A DNA stretch of 60,559 nucleotides. It comes from Pacificispira sp002696645. Its GTDB lineage: Bacteria; Pseudomonadota; Alphaproteobacteria; UBA8366; Aestuariispiraceae. Shown piece after piece: positions 31,747 through 41,090 of the stretch. Each line of letters starts with the position of its first letter. The stretch's first letter is position 1. The DNA lies in contig NZ_JBLZHU010000013.1 in NCBI RefSeq assembly GCF_048892425.1, positions 1 through 60,559 on the forward strand, read 5' to 3'. Under the pieces are notes generated by a model. The model was not told where the DNA came from and did no database searches. It worked only from the letters and a program-made list of their open reading frames with translations. The position numbers and the translations under genes are program-made.

Positions 31747-34732
31747 GAAGCCGTTTCCCTTCTGGATCGACAAAGACAGGGTTGGTCACTTTGGCTGGAA
31801 TGGACAGGCCTTTCAGCGGGCTGGCGACAATCACGATATCGCCTTCACGGGTCAGGCCCCCTTCCAGCAGGGCCAGCGCCATCGGGCTGTCCAGTTCGGG
31901 ACTGAAACCATTGGCGGTGACATGGCCCAGCATTTTGACGGGCGGGCGCGTATTGGCTTTCTCAATAATTTGGGATCCATTGGGCAGGGAGGATTTCCCA
32001 TCCACCGGTACCAGCCCGACCAGCTTCTTACGCGGATCGGCGACAAAACCTTCGCGGTAGGCCAATGCCTTGCCGATAAAGTCCTTCTGTTTGGACAGCA
32101 TCTTGCCCAGGCCCAGATCTTCCGCCGTGGTGCGACCGTCCAATTCAGAACCGGCCACATGGCCTTTTTCAATCCGCATATTGCCCAGCGCTTCCAGGCC
32201 ATAGGGCACCATGTCGAATTCTTTGCCGGCCTCCAGCAGGGCATCCCAGATATATTGCCCATAATCGCTGGGCACATTGATCTCAAACGCCAGTTCGCCT
32301 GAAAAACTGATCCGGAACAGGCGGCTGGGCACGCCTGCCGCCATGCACGGGGCACAACCCATGAAGGGGAAGGCCTCGTTAGAGATATCCAGATCGACAA
32401 TCTTCTGCATGATCTTGCGGCTGTTGGGCCCGGCAACCGCGATGGCGGCATATTGCTCAGTCACGCTGACGACTTTGACCTTTAGGTCGGGCCAGACGAC
32501 TTGCAGGTAATATTCCATCTTGGCCATGACCGGCACGGCATTGGCCGTGGTGGTGGTCATCACGAAATGATTTTCTGCCAGCCTGGAGGTCGTGCCATCG
32601 TCATAGACATAGCCATCTTCCCGCAGCATCAGGCCATAGCGCGCCTTGCCGACCGGCAATTTGGCAAAGCCATTGGCATAGAGGCGGTTTAAGAATTCAG
32701 CTGCATCCGGGCCCTGAACATCAATCTTGCCCAAAGTCGTGACATCACAAATCCCTGCCGATTTCCGGGTCTGTGCGGTTTCCCGAATATAAGCCTCGCG
32801 CAGGGTCTCACCCTTATGGGCGGGATAATGACGCGGGCGTTCCCACATGCCCGCTGGCAGCATTTCGCCCGCCCGTTCCAGATGCCAATCCTGCATCGGG
32901 GTGCGACGGCGGGGTCGGTAATGCTGTCCAACCTCAGACCCACCCATCGCGCCAATGGCAATGGGGGTATAAGGCGGGCGAAAGGTTGTGGTGCCCACTG
33001 CCTGGATCGGTTCGCCGCGCAGGGATGCCATGATCGCCAAGCCGGTAATATTGGACGTCTTGCCCTGATCGGTCCCCATGCCCAGCGTCGTGTAGCGCTT
33101 CAAATGTTCGACGGAAACAAACCCTTCCCGATGGGCCAGGCGCACATCATCGGAACTGACATCATCCTGATGGTCGACAAATTTCTTAGGGTGACCGCCA
33201 GAATCCGGGGCTTCCCACAGGGCTTCTGTGCGGGCGGGCTTTTCAATCGCAACTGTTGGAACGGTCCAGCTTTTCTCAGATTTAAATCCGGCGGCGACGG
33301 CGGCTTCGACGCCCCGCACATATCCTTCGGAGAGGCAGGCGTAGAGCGAGAATTGCCCCGCACTGGCCCCGGCGGATCGTTCCGCCCGTTTGGGGGTGCC
33401 CGGCAGGAAGCAACAGGATTCTGGATTCCAGACGGCCTTTGCGCCGGTCTGGCTGGATAAGTGCAAGGCAGGCTGCCAGCCGCCGGAAATCGCCAACAGA
33501 TCGCAGGATATCTCCCGGGGGCTGCCACCAACCAGCGGCATGACCTCAACCGATTGCAGGGCGAAATGTCCATGGGTGTTTGTCACCGCATGACCCATCA
33601 GGATTTCCACGCCCTTTGCCCGAACCGCCTGGATCAGATCGGATTCGGGCGCACTGCGCGCATCGACAATCGCCTGAACGCTGGCCCCTGCTGCCAACAG
33701 ATCCAATGCGGTGCGATAGGCATCGTCATTATTGGTGAAAATCACTGCGCGGCGGCCAGGCAGCACACCAAAGTCATTGATATAGGCGCGCACAGCACCG
33801 GCCAGCATGATGCCGGGGCGGTCATTATTGCCAAATACCAAGGGCTGTTCCAGCGCGCCTGTCGCCAGCACAACCTGCTTGGCGCGGATCTTCCACCAGC
33901 GCTGGCGCGGCAGGTTGTCCGGCGGCACAGGGAAGTGATCGGCGACTTTTTCGATGCAGCCGATTAAGTTGTCATCGTAATAGCCAAACGCTGTCGTACG
34001 GGTCAGAATGCGGACATTGGGCATGGCCTGCAATGCGACCGCCGTTGCCACGGCCCAGTCATAGGCGGGCTTGCCGTCAATTTCCATCCGTTCCTGGCGT
34101 AACCGTCCACCCAGAACAGGATTCTCATCGACCAGAACAACCCGTGCCCCGGTTTCAGCGGCGGTCAGCGCGGCGCTCAGGCCCGCAGGTCCGGCCCCGA
34201 TCACCATCACATCGCAATGGGCCTGGCTGCGTTCATAACGGTCGGGATCGGCAAGACCACTGGCGGTTCCCATGCCTGCTGCCTTGCGGATAAATCCTTC
34301 AAAGATCATCCACAATTTGGTGCTGGAAAACGGACCCATGAAGGTCTTGTAGTAAAACCCTGCTGGAATGAAGCGGGCGATCAATTGATTGACCGCCTGG
34401 GTGTCGTATTTCAGGTTCGGCCAGCGATTCTGGCTGTGGGCGACCAGGCCGTCATACAATTCCGCCACGGTGGCGCGGGTATTGGGTTCCTGGCGGGCCC
34501 CTTCCCGCACAGCGACCAGCGCATTGGGTTCTTCTGCCCCGGCAGAGAATATCCCGCGGGGGCGGTGATATTTGAAACTGCGCGCGACCAGTTTGACATC
34601 ATTTGCCATCAGCGCAGAGGCAAGCGTGTCCCCTTCAAACCCGGTATAGGATTTACCATCGAAACTGAATTTAATCGGTTTGGATCGGTTGATGTGCCCG
34701 AAGCCACCCAGCCGGTTGGTTTGGTTGCTCAT
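31739..34732 (-). CDS. soxA: Sarcosine oxidase alpha subunit
   Basis: The 997-residue subunit that binds NAD and, in its C-terminal half, tetrahydrofolate. The N-terminus has the SoxA start and the GDTLASALMANDVKLVARSF region; a Rossmann site follows at about residue 173 (MVIGAGPAGLSAALTAAETG). The C-terminal 400 residues form a GcvT-like aminomethyltransferase domain (FLNRLYANGFAKLPVGKARY, and the family tail GHVTANGFSPELDSPMALAL). The complex oxidises sarcosine to glycine, transferring the methyl group as 5,10-methylene-THF. It overlaps soxD by four bases and soxG by eight. Confidence 0.96.
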   Translation of the reverse strand: MSNQTNRLGGFGHINRSKPIKFSFDGKSYTGFEGDTLASALMANDVKLVARSFKYHRPRGIFSAGAEEPNALVAVREGARQEPNTRATVAELYDGLVAHSQNRWPNLKYDTQAVNQLIARFIPAGFYYKTFMGPFSSTKLWMIFEGFIRKAAGMGTASGLADPDRYERSQAHCDVMVIGAGPAGLSAALTAAETGARVVLVDENPVLGGRLRQERMEIDGKPAYDWAVATAVALQAMPNVRILTRTTAFGYYDDNLIGCIEKVADHFPVPPDNLPRQRWWKIRAKQVVLATGALEQPLVFGNNDRPGIMLAGAVRAYINDFGVLPGRRAVIFTNNDDAYRTALDLLAAGASVQAIVDARSAPESDLIQAVRAKGVEILMGHAVTNTHGHFALQSVEVMPLVGGSPREISCDLLAISGGWQPALHLSSQTGAKAVWNPESCCFLPGTPKRAERSAGASAGQFSLYACLSEGYVRGVEAAVAAGFKSEKSWTVPTVAIEKPARTEALWEAPDSGGHPKKFVDHQDDVSSDDVRLAHREGFVSVEHLKRYTTLGMGTDQGKTSNITGLAIMASLRGEPIQAVGTTTFRPPYTPIAIGAMGGSEVGQHYRPRRRTPMQDWHLERAGEMLPAGMWERPRHYPAHKGETLREAYIRETAQTRKSAGICDVTTLGKIDVQGPDAAEFLNRLYANGFAKLPVGKARYGLMLREDGYVYDDGTTSRLAENHFVMTTTTANAVPVMAKMEYYLQVVWPDLKVKVVSVTEQYAAIAVAGPNSRKIMQKIVDLDISNEAFPFMGCAPCMAAGVPSRLFRISFSGELAFEINVPSDYGQYIWDALLEAGKEFDMVPYGLEALGNMRIEKGHVAGSELDGRTTAEDLGLGKMLSKQKDFIGKALAYREGFVADPRKKLVGLVPVDGKSSLPNGSQIIEKANTRPPVKMLGHVTANGFSPELDSPMALALLEGGLTREGDIVIVASPLKGLSIPAKVTNPVFVDPEGKRLHA

Positions 34733-35025
34733 TTATCGGCTCCCCCCTTCCCGGTGGGCTCATCGCTCATCGGGCCGGTGGCGGCCCCATAGGCCAGGAT
34801 CTCATGGGTCTGTGTATTGCGCTTGATGCGGATCCATTGTCGACAGCCAGCGACATGCTGCCAGAATTCTGTATGGGGACCCCGGGGATTTTCGCGGATA
34901 TAGACCGCATCGAACCAGGTTTGCTCATCAGCATCCAGATCGGGGACATCGACGGTCGCATCGCCGCCATAATTGAATTCGACCTGATCGCGTGGACCGC
35001 AATGGGGGCAGGTTAGCCTGAACAT
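34729..35025 (-). CDS. soxD: Sarcosine oxidase delta subunit
   Basis: The 98-residue zinc-binding subunit. It begins MFRLTCPHCGPRDQVEFNYG, with the CxxC zinc ligands, followed by the conserved WFDAVYIRENPRGPHTEFWQ and the third Cys in HVAGCRQWIRIKRNTQT. Length and motifs match SoxD of corynebacterial and alphaproteobacterial sarcosine oxidases. Its stop overlaps the soxA start by four bases, and it begins 14 bp after soxB, so it is the second gene of soxBDAG. Confidence 0.96.
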   Translation of the reverse strand: MFRLTCPHCGPRDQVEFNYGGDATVDVPDLDADEQTWFDAVYIRENPRGPHTEFWQHVAGCRQWIRIKRNTQTHEILAYGAATGPMSDEPTGKGGADK

Positions 35026-35039
35026 TGTCTCTATTTTCC

Positions 35040-36296
35040 TTAATGCGCGTTCGGGATGGGGCCGGCGCCGCGTTCATCAACCATGCGACCGGTGCGGAAG
35101 CGTTCCAGATTCAGATCGCGGTTGATCCAGTGGGGCTCGTCATTGGCGATGGTATGGGCAAAAACCCAACCGGATCCCGGCGTCGCCTTAAATCCGCCAT
35201 AGCACCATCCCCCATTCAGATAGAGGCCCTTGATCGGGGTCTTGCCAATGATCGGGCTGCCATCCATCGACATATCCATAACGCCGCCCCAGTGGCGCAG
35301 CATGCGGATGCGCCCGATGGCGGGGATCAGGGCCATGCCTTCCTCTCCCAAATGTTCGATCAGCGGCAGGTTGCCGCGCTGGGCATAGGAATTATAGCCG
35401 TCCAGGTCGCCGCCAAAGACCAGCCCCCCCTTATCAGACTGGCTGATATAGAAATGCCCTGCACCAAAGGTAACCACCCCATCGATGAAAGGCTTCAGTG
35501 GTTCGGACACAAAGGCCTGCAGCACATGACTTTCGATGGGCAGCTTCAGGCCTGCCAGGGCGGCCACCTGACTGGTATGACCGGCGACCGCCATGCCGAT
35601 TTTTTCAGATTTGATCAGGCCGCGACTGGTTTGCACACCTTTGACCGCACCGTTTTCAATTTCAAACCCGATGACTTCACAGTTCTGGATAATATCAACG
35701 CCCAGCCGGTCCGCACCCCGCGCAAAGCCCCAGGCAACGGCATCATGGCGGGCCGTGCCGCCACGGGCCTGCAACAATCCGCCTGTAATCGGGAAGCGGG
35801 CATTGTCGGAAAAGTCCAGGTTGGGGGCATATTTGCGCACCTGATCCCGGTTCAGCAATTCCGCATCGACACCATTCAGCCGCATCGCGTTGCCGCGCCG
35901 GGCATAGGCATCCAATTGCGCGTCGGAATGTGCCAGGTTCAAGACGCCCCGCTGAGAGAACATCACATTATAGTTCAGATCGACCGACAGGCCTTCCCAC
36001 AACTGCAATGATTTCTCATAAAAGAAAGAATTGGCCTCCAGCATGTAGTTGGAACGCACAATCGTCGTGTTGCGCCCGGTATTCCCGCCGCCGATATAGC
36101 CCTTTTCCAGGACCGCGACGCGGGTGATGCCATGCAGTTTTGCCAGATAATAGGCGGTTGCCAGACCATGCCCGCCGCCGCCGATGACAATGGCGTCATA
36201 GCTTTCCTGCGGTTTTGGATCACGCCAGGCGCGGGTCCAATGTTTTTGCCCGGTCAGGCCCCCTTTGAGCACGCTGAACACTGAATAACGAGACAT
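35040..36296 (-). CDS. soxB: Sarcosine oxidase beta subunit
   Basis: The 418-residue catalytic subunit, carrying FAD and the covalent FMN that sarcosine reduces. The dinucleotide motif is IVIGGGGHGLATAYYLAKLH (about residues 35-54), then VLEKGYIGGGNTGRNTTIVR with the Gly-rich loop, and the tail has GGWCYGGFKATPGSGWVFAH. I take the ATG at 36296 (MSRYSVFSVLKGG), as in the family; a longer frame from 36356 would add 20 unlikely residues. It is the first gene of soxBDAG, so its upstream 200 bp must hold the operon promoter. Confidence 0.95.
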   Translation of the reverse strand: MSRYSVFSVLKGGLTGQKHWTRAWRDPKPQESYDAIVIGGGGHGLATAYYLAKLHGITRVAVLEKGYIGGGNTGRNTTIVRSNYMLEANSFFYEKSLQLWEGLSVDLNYNVMFSQRGVLNLAHSDAQLDAYARRGNAMRLNGVDAELLNRDQVRKYAPNLDFSDNARFPITGGLLQARGGTARHDAVAWGFARGADRLGVDIIQNCEVIGFEIENGAVKGVQTSRGLIKSEKIGMAVAGHTSQVAALAGLKLPIESHVLQAFVSEPLKPFIDGVVTFGAGHFYISQSDKGGLVFGGDLDGYNSYAQRGNLPLIEHLGEEGMALIPAIGRIRMLRHWGGVMDMSMDGSPIIGKTPIKGLYLNGGWCYGGFKATPGSGWVFAHTIANDEPHWINRDLNLERFRTGRMVDERGAGPIPNAH

Positions 36297-36499
36297 GTAT
36301 CGCCTGTCGCTTCCTACAGGATGGTCCTGAAAAAGGGGGAGGTTTCCCCGTAACAAGGGACGCGCCGAAGATCATCGACGCGCTGAAATCTTTATAGATC
36401 ATTTCCTGCTCAAGGCACGCGCTGAAACGCGCCCCGGATCGTTCAATTTTCGACATTGCTGGTAATTTTTAGACAGAACAAGTGTTATGGGGGTACCAG

Positions 36500-36943
36500 C
36501 TACCCCATATCATCCTGTCCCCGCAGGCGATCTGTTTCGCGGCGTTCTTTTTTTGTCGGGCGGCCTGCGCCCTCACCGCGCAGCGCGACGGGGGCCGGAT
36601 CATCGGTTTTTGATCGGGGCTTGGGAGGCGCCAGATCTTTATACAGGGTCTGGGCGATTGGTGCGGGACCGCGATGATCGGCAATGGCCTGAATTTCGAT
36701 GACCCTGACATCCTTTTCCTGCAGGAAGGTTAAGACATCACCGGGCCCAACAGATTGGCTGGGTTTGCGCACAGGTTGGCGGTTCAGCCGGACATGACCG
36801 CCGGAAACGACCTCCGCGGCCCGCGTGCGGGTTTTAAAAAACCGCGCATGCCATAACCATTTGTCCAGCCGCCCCTTGCGGCCCGTATTGGCGGTTCCCT
36901 CTAAATTGCCCTGGGGATATGGGTCATTGGCGTGGTCGGTCAT
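36500..36943 (-). CDS. S4-domain RNA-binding protein, Hsp15-like, 147 aa
   Basis: An S4 RNA-binding domain at about residues 22-85: RLDKWLWHARFFKTRTRAAE, then GGHVRLNRQPVRKPSQSVGPGDVLTF, the hallmark of HslR/Hsp15 proteins that bind stalled 50S subunits. The C-terminus is highly charged (GRPTKKERRETDRLRGQD). The true start is at 36943, where its ATG overlaps the helicase stop as ATGA; the frame upstream is open within the helicase gene but without relation to the family. Coupling to an RNA-helicase-like gene fits an RNA-processing role. Confidence 0.88.
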   Translation of the reverse strand: MTDHANDPYPQGNLEGTANTGRKGRLDKWLWHARFFKTRTRAAEVVSGGHVRLNRQPVRKPSQSVGPGDVLTFLQEKDVRVIEIQAIADHRGPAPIAQTLYKDLAPPKPRSKTDDPAPVALRGEGAGRPTKKERRETDRLRGQDDMG

Positions 36944-39507
36944 TTCCGGGAAACCAGACCTTTCAAAATGGCGAAGGGGGAATCGGGATTGGGGCGCACC
37001 GTCACCGGACGCTGAGGTTTTTGCGTTTTTGCATTCGGCGTTTCGGGTTTGATGGATTTCCGGCGTGCATTGCGATTGCGCGTGGCGGGAACAAAGGCGG
37101 GCGGGTCTGCCAGGGCGTCCTGCGTTCCTTCTTTCAAGGGCGCGGGCTTGAAGCCCAAAGCCCGCATCACGCCTGCCAGGGCGGGGTCCTTTTCGGGCAG
37201 GCCGATTTGCGCACAGAATTTGCCATCGCCTAGAAATGGTGTCTTGCGCGGATGATGCCGCAGTTTCGCGGTCAGTTGTTCCCAACGATCCAGCCGTAAG
37301 GCGATGGGCCCCAAGGGGGTATATCCCAACATCGGCCAGATCGGATCGGAAACGCGATCACGGGGCAGGCTGGGAGATGATGAATTAGGGATTTCAGGGA
37401 CGGGAGAGCCGGACCAGGCGGACCACAGGATCGCCCTGGCGCGCACTGCCTTGATATCCATCAGCCCGGCCAGATAAATCCAATCGCGCCCAAACCGCAG
37501 GCCGATCTTGGTCAGGCTGGCCTGGGCGGATTTACTGAGGGCATCTAGCGTATCTGCGGCCTGCTTGCGGGTCAGGGCACCCAGATTTTCGCGCAATTGA
37601 TACAGCAGGCCGCGGGCAGCGGCATCCAGACTGTGCGGGTCGATATCCGGGGCCAGCAGAGGCTTTAACCGCCGCAGCATGAAGGCATCCAGGAAGTGCT
37701 GCACTCTGACACGCGCGCGTTCCGTCAGATTTGTGTCGGTTAGGCTGTTGCTCAACAAGACAGCGCGGGGCGATAATAGGGAATCCCCCTTATCTGGGCG
37801 GGCGATTACCCGACCCCGCCATGTGATGCGGCCTTCCGGGGTCATGCCAAAATCCTGATCCGGGGACTGTTCCAGCGCTTTGATGCGGCGGGGGGCATCC
37901 TCTCCCAATGCCCTGTGGGCGGCGGCCAGCAGAGCCTTGGCTTCGCGCCGGTCGGCGGCGTCATGGGGCTTGAAAGACAGGCCTTCGATATGGCCCACGA
38001 CATGCCCTTCGACGACAACCTCGTCCTTTTTGGTCACGGCCGATAACAGGTCCGCCCCCTCGGCCCCTTTGGACCGACCCAAAACAGCAGCGCGTTTATC
38101 AACGAACCGATCCGTCAGGCGCTGATGCAGGGCATCCGACAGGGCATCTTCGATCTGGCGGGTCCGGGCCTGCCAGTCGGCGGCGCTGGTGATCCAGTCA
38201 ACCCGGTGCGTGATATAGGTCCAGGTCCGGATATGCGCCAAGCGGGCCGTCAGCGTGTCAATATCGCCGTCGATCCGGTCCAGCCGCTCAATCTGATCCG
38301 ACACCCAATCGGCGGGCAGGCGACCATCTTTATCGACCAGATAGGTAAAGATGTGCCCGATCAGCGTGGCATGGTGGTCCGGCATCACCTTACGGAAATC
38401 CGGAACCTGACAGACATCCCATAACAGTTGCACGCGATCCCGGCTGCCCGCTCGCGCCAGAATGCCTTCATCGCGCATCAGGGCGGCCAGGACGACCTGA
38501 TCAGACGCATCCCGCGCCCGGGTCAGTTCTTCCTGTTGGGGATGGACATTCAGGCTGGCATAAAGCCGCCTGGGGGAGGCGAAATCCAGCGACCGATTGC
38601 GCCAGTAAATCTGGCGGACCGGCGGATAATCATGCTCTTCGACGCGGCGCAGGACCTCTTCATCCGGTGGCTTTACATTATTGGTAATGCCAAAGGTGCC
38701 ATTGTTCATATGCCGCCCGGCGCGCCCGGCAATCTGTCCGATCTCTGGCGGGGTCAAGGGACGCCTGCGGGCACCATCGAATTTGCTCAACTGGGCGAAG
38801 GCAACATGGTCAACGTCCATATTCAGCCCCATGCCAATCGCATCGGTTGCGACCAGATAATCAACCTCGCCGGCCTGATACATCTCAACCTGGGCATTGC
38901 GGGTGCGGGGGCTCAACGCGCCCAGAACAACAGCGGTCCCACCGCGTTGCTGGCGGATCGCTTCTGCCAGTTCATAGACCTGATCGACGGAGAAGGCGAC
39001 AACCGCACTGCGCCGCTTCAGTCGGTTCAGTTTCTGTGCCCCGGCATAGCTGAGGGTCGACAGGCGGGGGCGGCTTTCAATCACCGCATCGGGGATCAAA
39101 TGCCGGATCAGGCCCGCCATACTGTCAGACCCCAGGAACATGGTTTCAAACCGTCCCCTGGCATGCAGCAGGCGGTCTGTGAAAATATGACCCCGTTCCG
39201 GATCCGCACAGAGTTGAATTTCATCGATGGCCATGAAATCAACGGTTCGATCCATCGGCATGGATTCGACGGTACAGATGAAATAGCGCGGATTGGGGGG
39301 CAGGATTTTCTCCTCCCCCGTGATCAGGGCGACGGCGGACATCCCGACACGGGCGACAATGCGGTCATAGTTTTCCCGGGCCAGCAGGCGCAGGGGAAAG
39401 CCGATCATGCCCGACATCTGCCCCAGCATGCGTTCTACCGCTAAATAGGTCTTCCCCGTATTCGTGGGGCCCAGAACAGCGCGTATCTGCGAGTGCAAGG
39501 GTCTCAT
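36940..39507 (-). CDS. SUV3-like RNA/DNA helicase, 855 aa
   Basis: A superfamily 2 helicase close to mitochondrial SUV3 and its alphaproteobacterial homologs. Motif I is VLGPTNTGKTYLAVERML (about residues 11-28). The DExD motif appears as DFMAIDEIQLCADPERGHIF. Motif III/IV residues lie around TMFLGSDSMAGLIRHLIPD, and motif VI is GRAGRHMNNGTFG with QIAGRAGRH. The C-terminal half contains the long helical region of these proteins and a Lys/Arg/Pro-rich tail. I use the ATG at 39507 (MRPLHSQIRAV), giving the expected start just before motif I. It overlaps the S4 protein gene and is divergent from a TetR gene. Confidence 0.88.
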   Translation of the reverse strand: MRPLHSQIRAVLGPTNTGKTYLAVERMLGQMSGMIGFPLRLLARENYDRIVARVGMSAVALITGEEKILPPNPRYFICTVESMPMDRTVDFMAIDEIQLCADPERGHIFTDRLLHARGRFETMFLGSDSMAGLIRHLIPDAVIESRPRLSTLSYAGAQKLNRLKRRSAVVAFSVDQVYELAEAIRQQRGGTAVVLGALSPRTRNAQVEMYQAGEVDYLVATDAIGMGLNMDVDHVAFAQLSKFDGARRRPLTPPEIGQIAGRAGRHMNNGTFGITNNVKPPDEEVLRRVEEHDYPPVRQIYWRNRSLDFASPRRLYASLNVHPQQEELTRARDASDQVVLAALMRDEGILARAGSRDRVQLLWDVCQVPDFRKVMPDHHATLIGHIFTYLVDKDGRLPADWVSDQIERLDRIDGDIDTLTARLAHIRTWTYITHRVDWITSAADWQARTRQIEDALSDALHQRLTDRFVDKRAAVLGRSKGAEGADLLSAVTKKDEVVVEGHVVGHIEGLSFKPHDAADRREAKALLAAAHRALGEDAPRRIKALEQSPDQDFGMTPEGRITWRGRVIARPDKGDSLLSPRAVLLSNSLTDTNLTERARVRVQHFLDAFMLRRLKPLLAPDIDPHSLDAAARGLLYQLRENLGALTRKQAADTLDALSKSAQASLTKIGLRFGRDWIYLAGLMDIKAVRARAILWSAWSGSPVPEIPNSSSPSLPRDRVSDPIWPMLGYTPLGPIALRLDRWEQLTAKLRHHPRKTPFLGDGKFCAQIGLPEKDPALAGVMRALGFKPAPLKEGTQDALADPPAFVPATRNRNARRKSIKPETPNAKTQKPQRPVTVRPNPDSPFAILKGLVSRK

Positions 39508-39624
39508 ATCAAGACAGCCTAAACCATATGACCGGGTTCGTGAACCGCTGCGGCAAAACGAATTTCCTGCATACGTGATTCCTGTGTGAAGAACCAGCAC
39601 TATGCGCATCCGTGAAATAATAAA

Positions 39625-39660
39625 TTGATTGACTAATTTATAGATTGAATGATCAATCAA
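39625..39660. promoter_or_regulatory. Inverted repeats in the promoter of the BetI-like TetR gene
   Basis: TTGATTGA (39625-39632) and TCAATCAA (39653-39660) form an outer dyad, and ATTGA-ATGA-TCAAT (39644-39657) an inner one. Two further ATTGAA half-sites follow before the start codon. Such AT-rich TTGA/TCAA dyads resemble BetI operators and lie 50 bp upstream of the regulator's own start, which suggests autoregulation. Confidence 0.5.
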
Positions 39661-39709
39661 CTTATTGAATGATGTGTCACCATATTGAAATACTATAGGA
39701 ATTCGCCAC

Positions 39710-40300
39710 TTGGCCCGACAGTCAATTGAAGATATTCGAAAGATTGAGCTGATCGATGCGGCCCTGGCCGTGATTGCGGAAGAGGGGCATGATGCCGCAA
39801 CCACACAGAAGATCGCCGCCCGGGCAGGAATTTCGGCGGGGATCGTGCATCATTATTTCGGGGATAAGGTCAGTCTTTTGCAGGCAAGCATGCGCGCAAT
39901 CCGAAAGCCTGTGGCCCGCGCCTATATCGAAAATCTGGCCGCCCAGGGACTGACCGCGACGGCGGGACGCCCGGCGCTGGAGGCCTGCCTGGAAGCCCAT
40001 TTGTCCCCAACCATTCTGACCGTTCGGCGAGCGGCAGCCTGGCTGCAATTTACCGCGCGGGTGGCCTATGTACCGGGTTACGCCAGGGTTCACGCATTGG
40101 TCCGCAATCGCCAGGTCGCGGCCCTGACACGGGCGGTTCGGCCCCTGGTGCCACATCAGGGGGATGCTGTTCGGATGGGGATACGACTGGCTGTCGCGCT
40201 GGATGGCTATTGGATGGAATGCGCGACCCGCGAAGGGGGGCTGACCGCCAAAGAGGCGCGTTTGGCAATTGATGCCTTATTGTCGGATTCCGTTTGGTAA
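39710..40300 (+). CDS. TetR-family regulator, BetI-like, 196 aa
   Basis: N-terminal HTH (about residues 10-57) with KIELIDAALAVIAEEGHDAA and AARAGISAGIVHHYFGDKVS, closely following the BetI pattern, and a helical effector domain with YVPGYARVHALVRNRQVAAL and the family-typical GYWMECATREGGLTAKEA. It starts with TTG at 39710, supported by an AGGA about nine bases upstream. BetI represses choline-to-betaine genes in response to choline. No betBA genes are here, but choline-sulfatase lies at 55310-56863. It is divergent from the helicase gene. Confidence 0.85.
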   Translation: MARQSIEDIRKIELIDAALAVIAEEGHDAATTQKIAARAGISAGIVHHYFGDKVSLLQASMRAIRKPVARAYIENLAAQGLTATAGRPALEACLEAHLSPTILTVRRAAAWLQFTARVAYVPGYARVHALVRNRQVAALTRAVRPLVPHQGDAVRMGIRLAVALDGYWMECATREGGLTAKEARLAIDALLSDSVW

Positions 40301-40330
40301 GAATGCCCAGTGCGGTTTAGACTCCCCCTC

Positions 40331-41032
40331 ATGAAAACACTTCTTTCACGCCTTGGCGGTCTGGGCCTGGCCTGTCTTATGCTGACGGGTTGTTACCTGC
40401 CCAATAAGTTCGAACTGACGATGCAGATCGCACCGGATGGGCGATATGCAGCGGCCTATGACGGCACGCTGACGCAGTTACAGTTTCTCCAACGGATCGG
40501 GACGGGGGATCTGGTCGGCAATCAGATCGACGAATATGTCGGCATTTATGAAAATGATTTGCGCCGCAATTCCGGCTTTAAGGAAGTCACTTATTTGGGC
40601 AAAGCCGAATATCGCGTGAAATTTGACAAGCAGGGCAGTTTGGCGCGGGAAAAGCAGTTCAGCTTCCCGGAACGCAACGGCGTTGTCCTGGGTTTGCGGC
40701 GATGGACGGCGGCCAGCGCGGAAGGCTATATGGCCAAATTCCGGGCGACCAATCATCCGGCGCTTCCCGCTCTGGCGGCGGCGAATTTCGCCAATGAACC
40801 CAATATTATGGAAGTATTCGGCGATCGCCTGCCCAAAAAAATGCGCGATGACCTTATTGCCAATGGGTTCTGGGTGCGCGGCAGCATTCGCATCTGGACC
40901 TCGGCAAAGGTCGGGTATCACAATGCGCAGGAAGTTGTGGAGGGGAATCCGACCCTCTATGTCTGGAACATTGACAGCCTGAATGCCCAACCGCCGGAAA
41001 TGATCATGGCCTGGACCCCGCCCAGCCAGTAA
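40331..41032 (+). CDS. Putative lipoprotein of unknown function, 233 aa
   Basis: The N-terminus (MKTLLSRLGGLGLACLMLTG, then C) is a signal peptide with an LTGC lipobox, so the mature protein should be lipid-anchored. The body has a beta-rich half (KFELTMQIAPDGRYAAAYDG, YLGKAEYRVKFDKQGSLARE) and a mixed C-terminal half containing IWTSAKVGYHNAQEVVEGNP. I do not recognise the family. It opens a same-strand group with a DUF350 membrane protein and a trypsin-like protease, 58 and 24 bp apart, so the three may act together in the envelope. Confidence 0.7.
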   Translation: MKTLLSRLGGLGLACLMLTGCYLPNKFELTMQIAPDGRYAAAYDGTLTQLQFLQRIGTGDLVGNQIDEYVGIYENDLRRNSGFKEVTYLGKAEYRVKFDKQGSLAREKQFSFPERNGVVLGLRRWTAASAEGYMAKFRATNHPALPALAAANFANEPNIMEVFGDRLPKKMRDDLIANGFWVRGSIRIWTSAKVGYHNAQEVVEGNPTLYVWNIDSLNAQPPEMIMAWTPPSQ

Positions 41033-41090
41033 GTTGGGGCCAGTAAGTTGGGGCCTTTCGTTCAATGCGGTCTTAAAAAAGGGATCATAC

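Noticed and set aside
36481..36505. Terminator after the S4-protein gene
   Set aside because: A hairpin ATGGGGTA/TACCCCCAT exists at the stop codon but no T-run follows.
38428..39444. 338-codon open frame antisense to the SUV3-like helicase
   Set aside because: Covers the helicase motifs on the opposite strand and shows no protein-like features.
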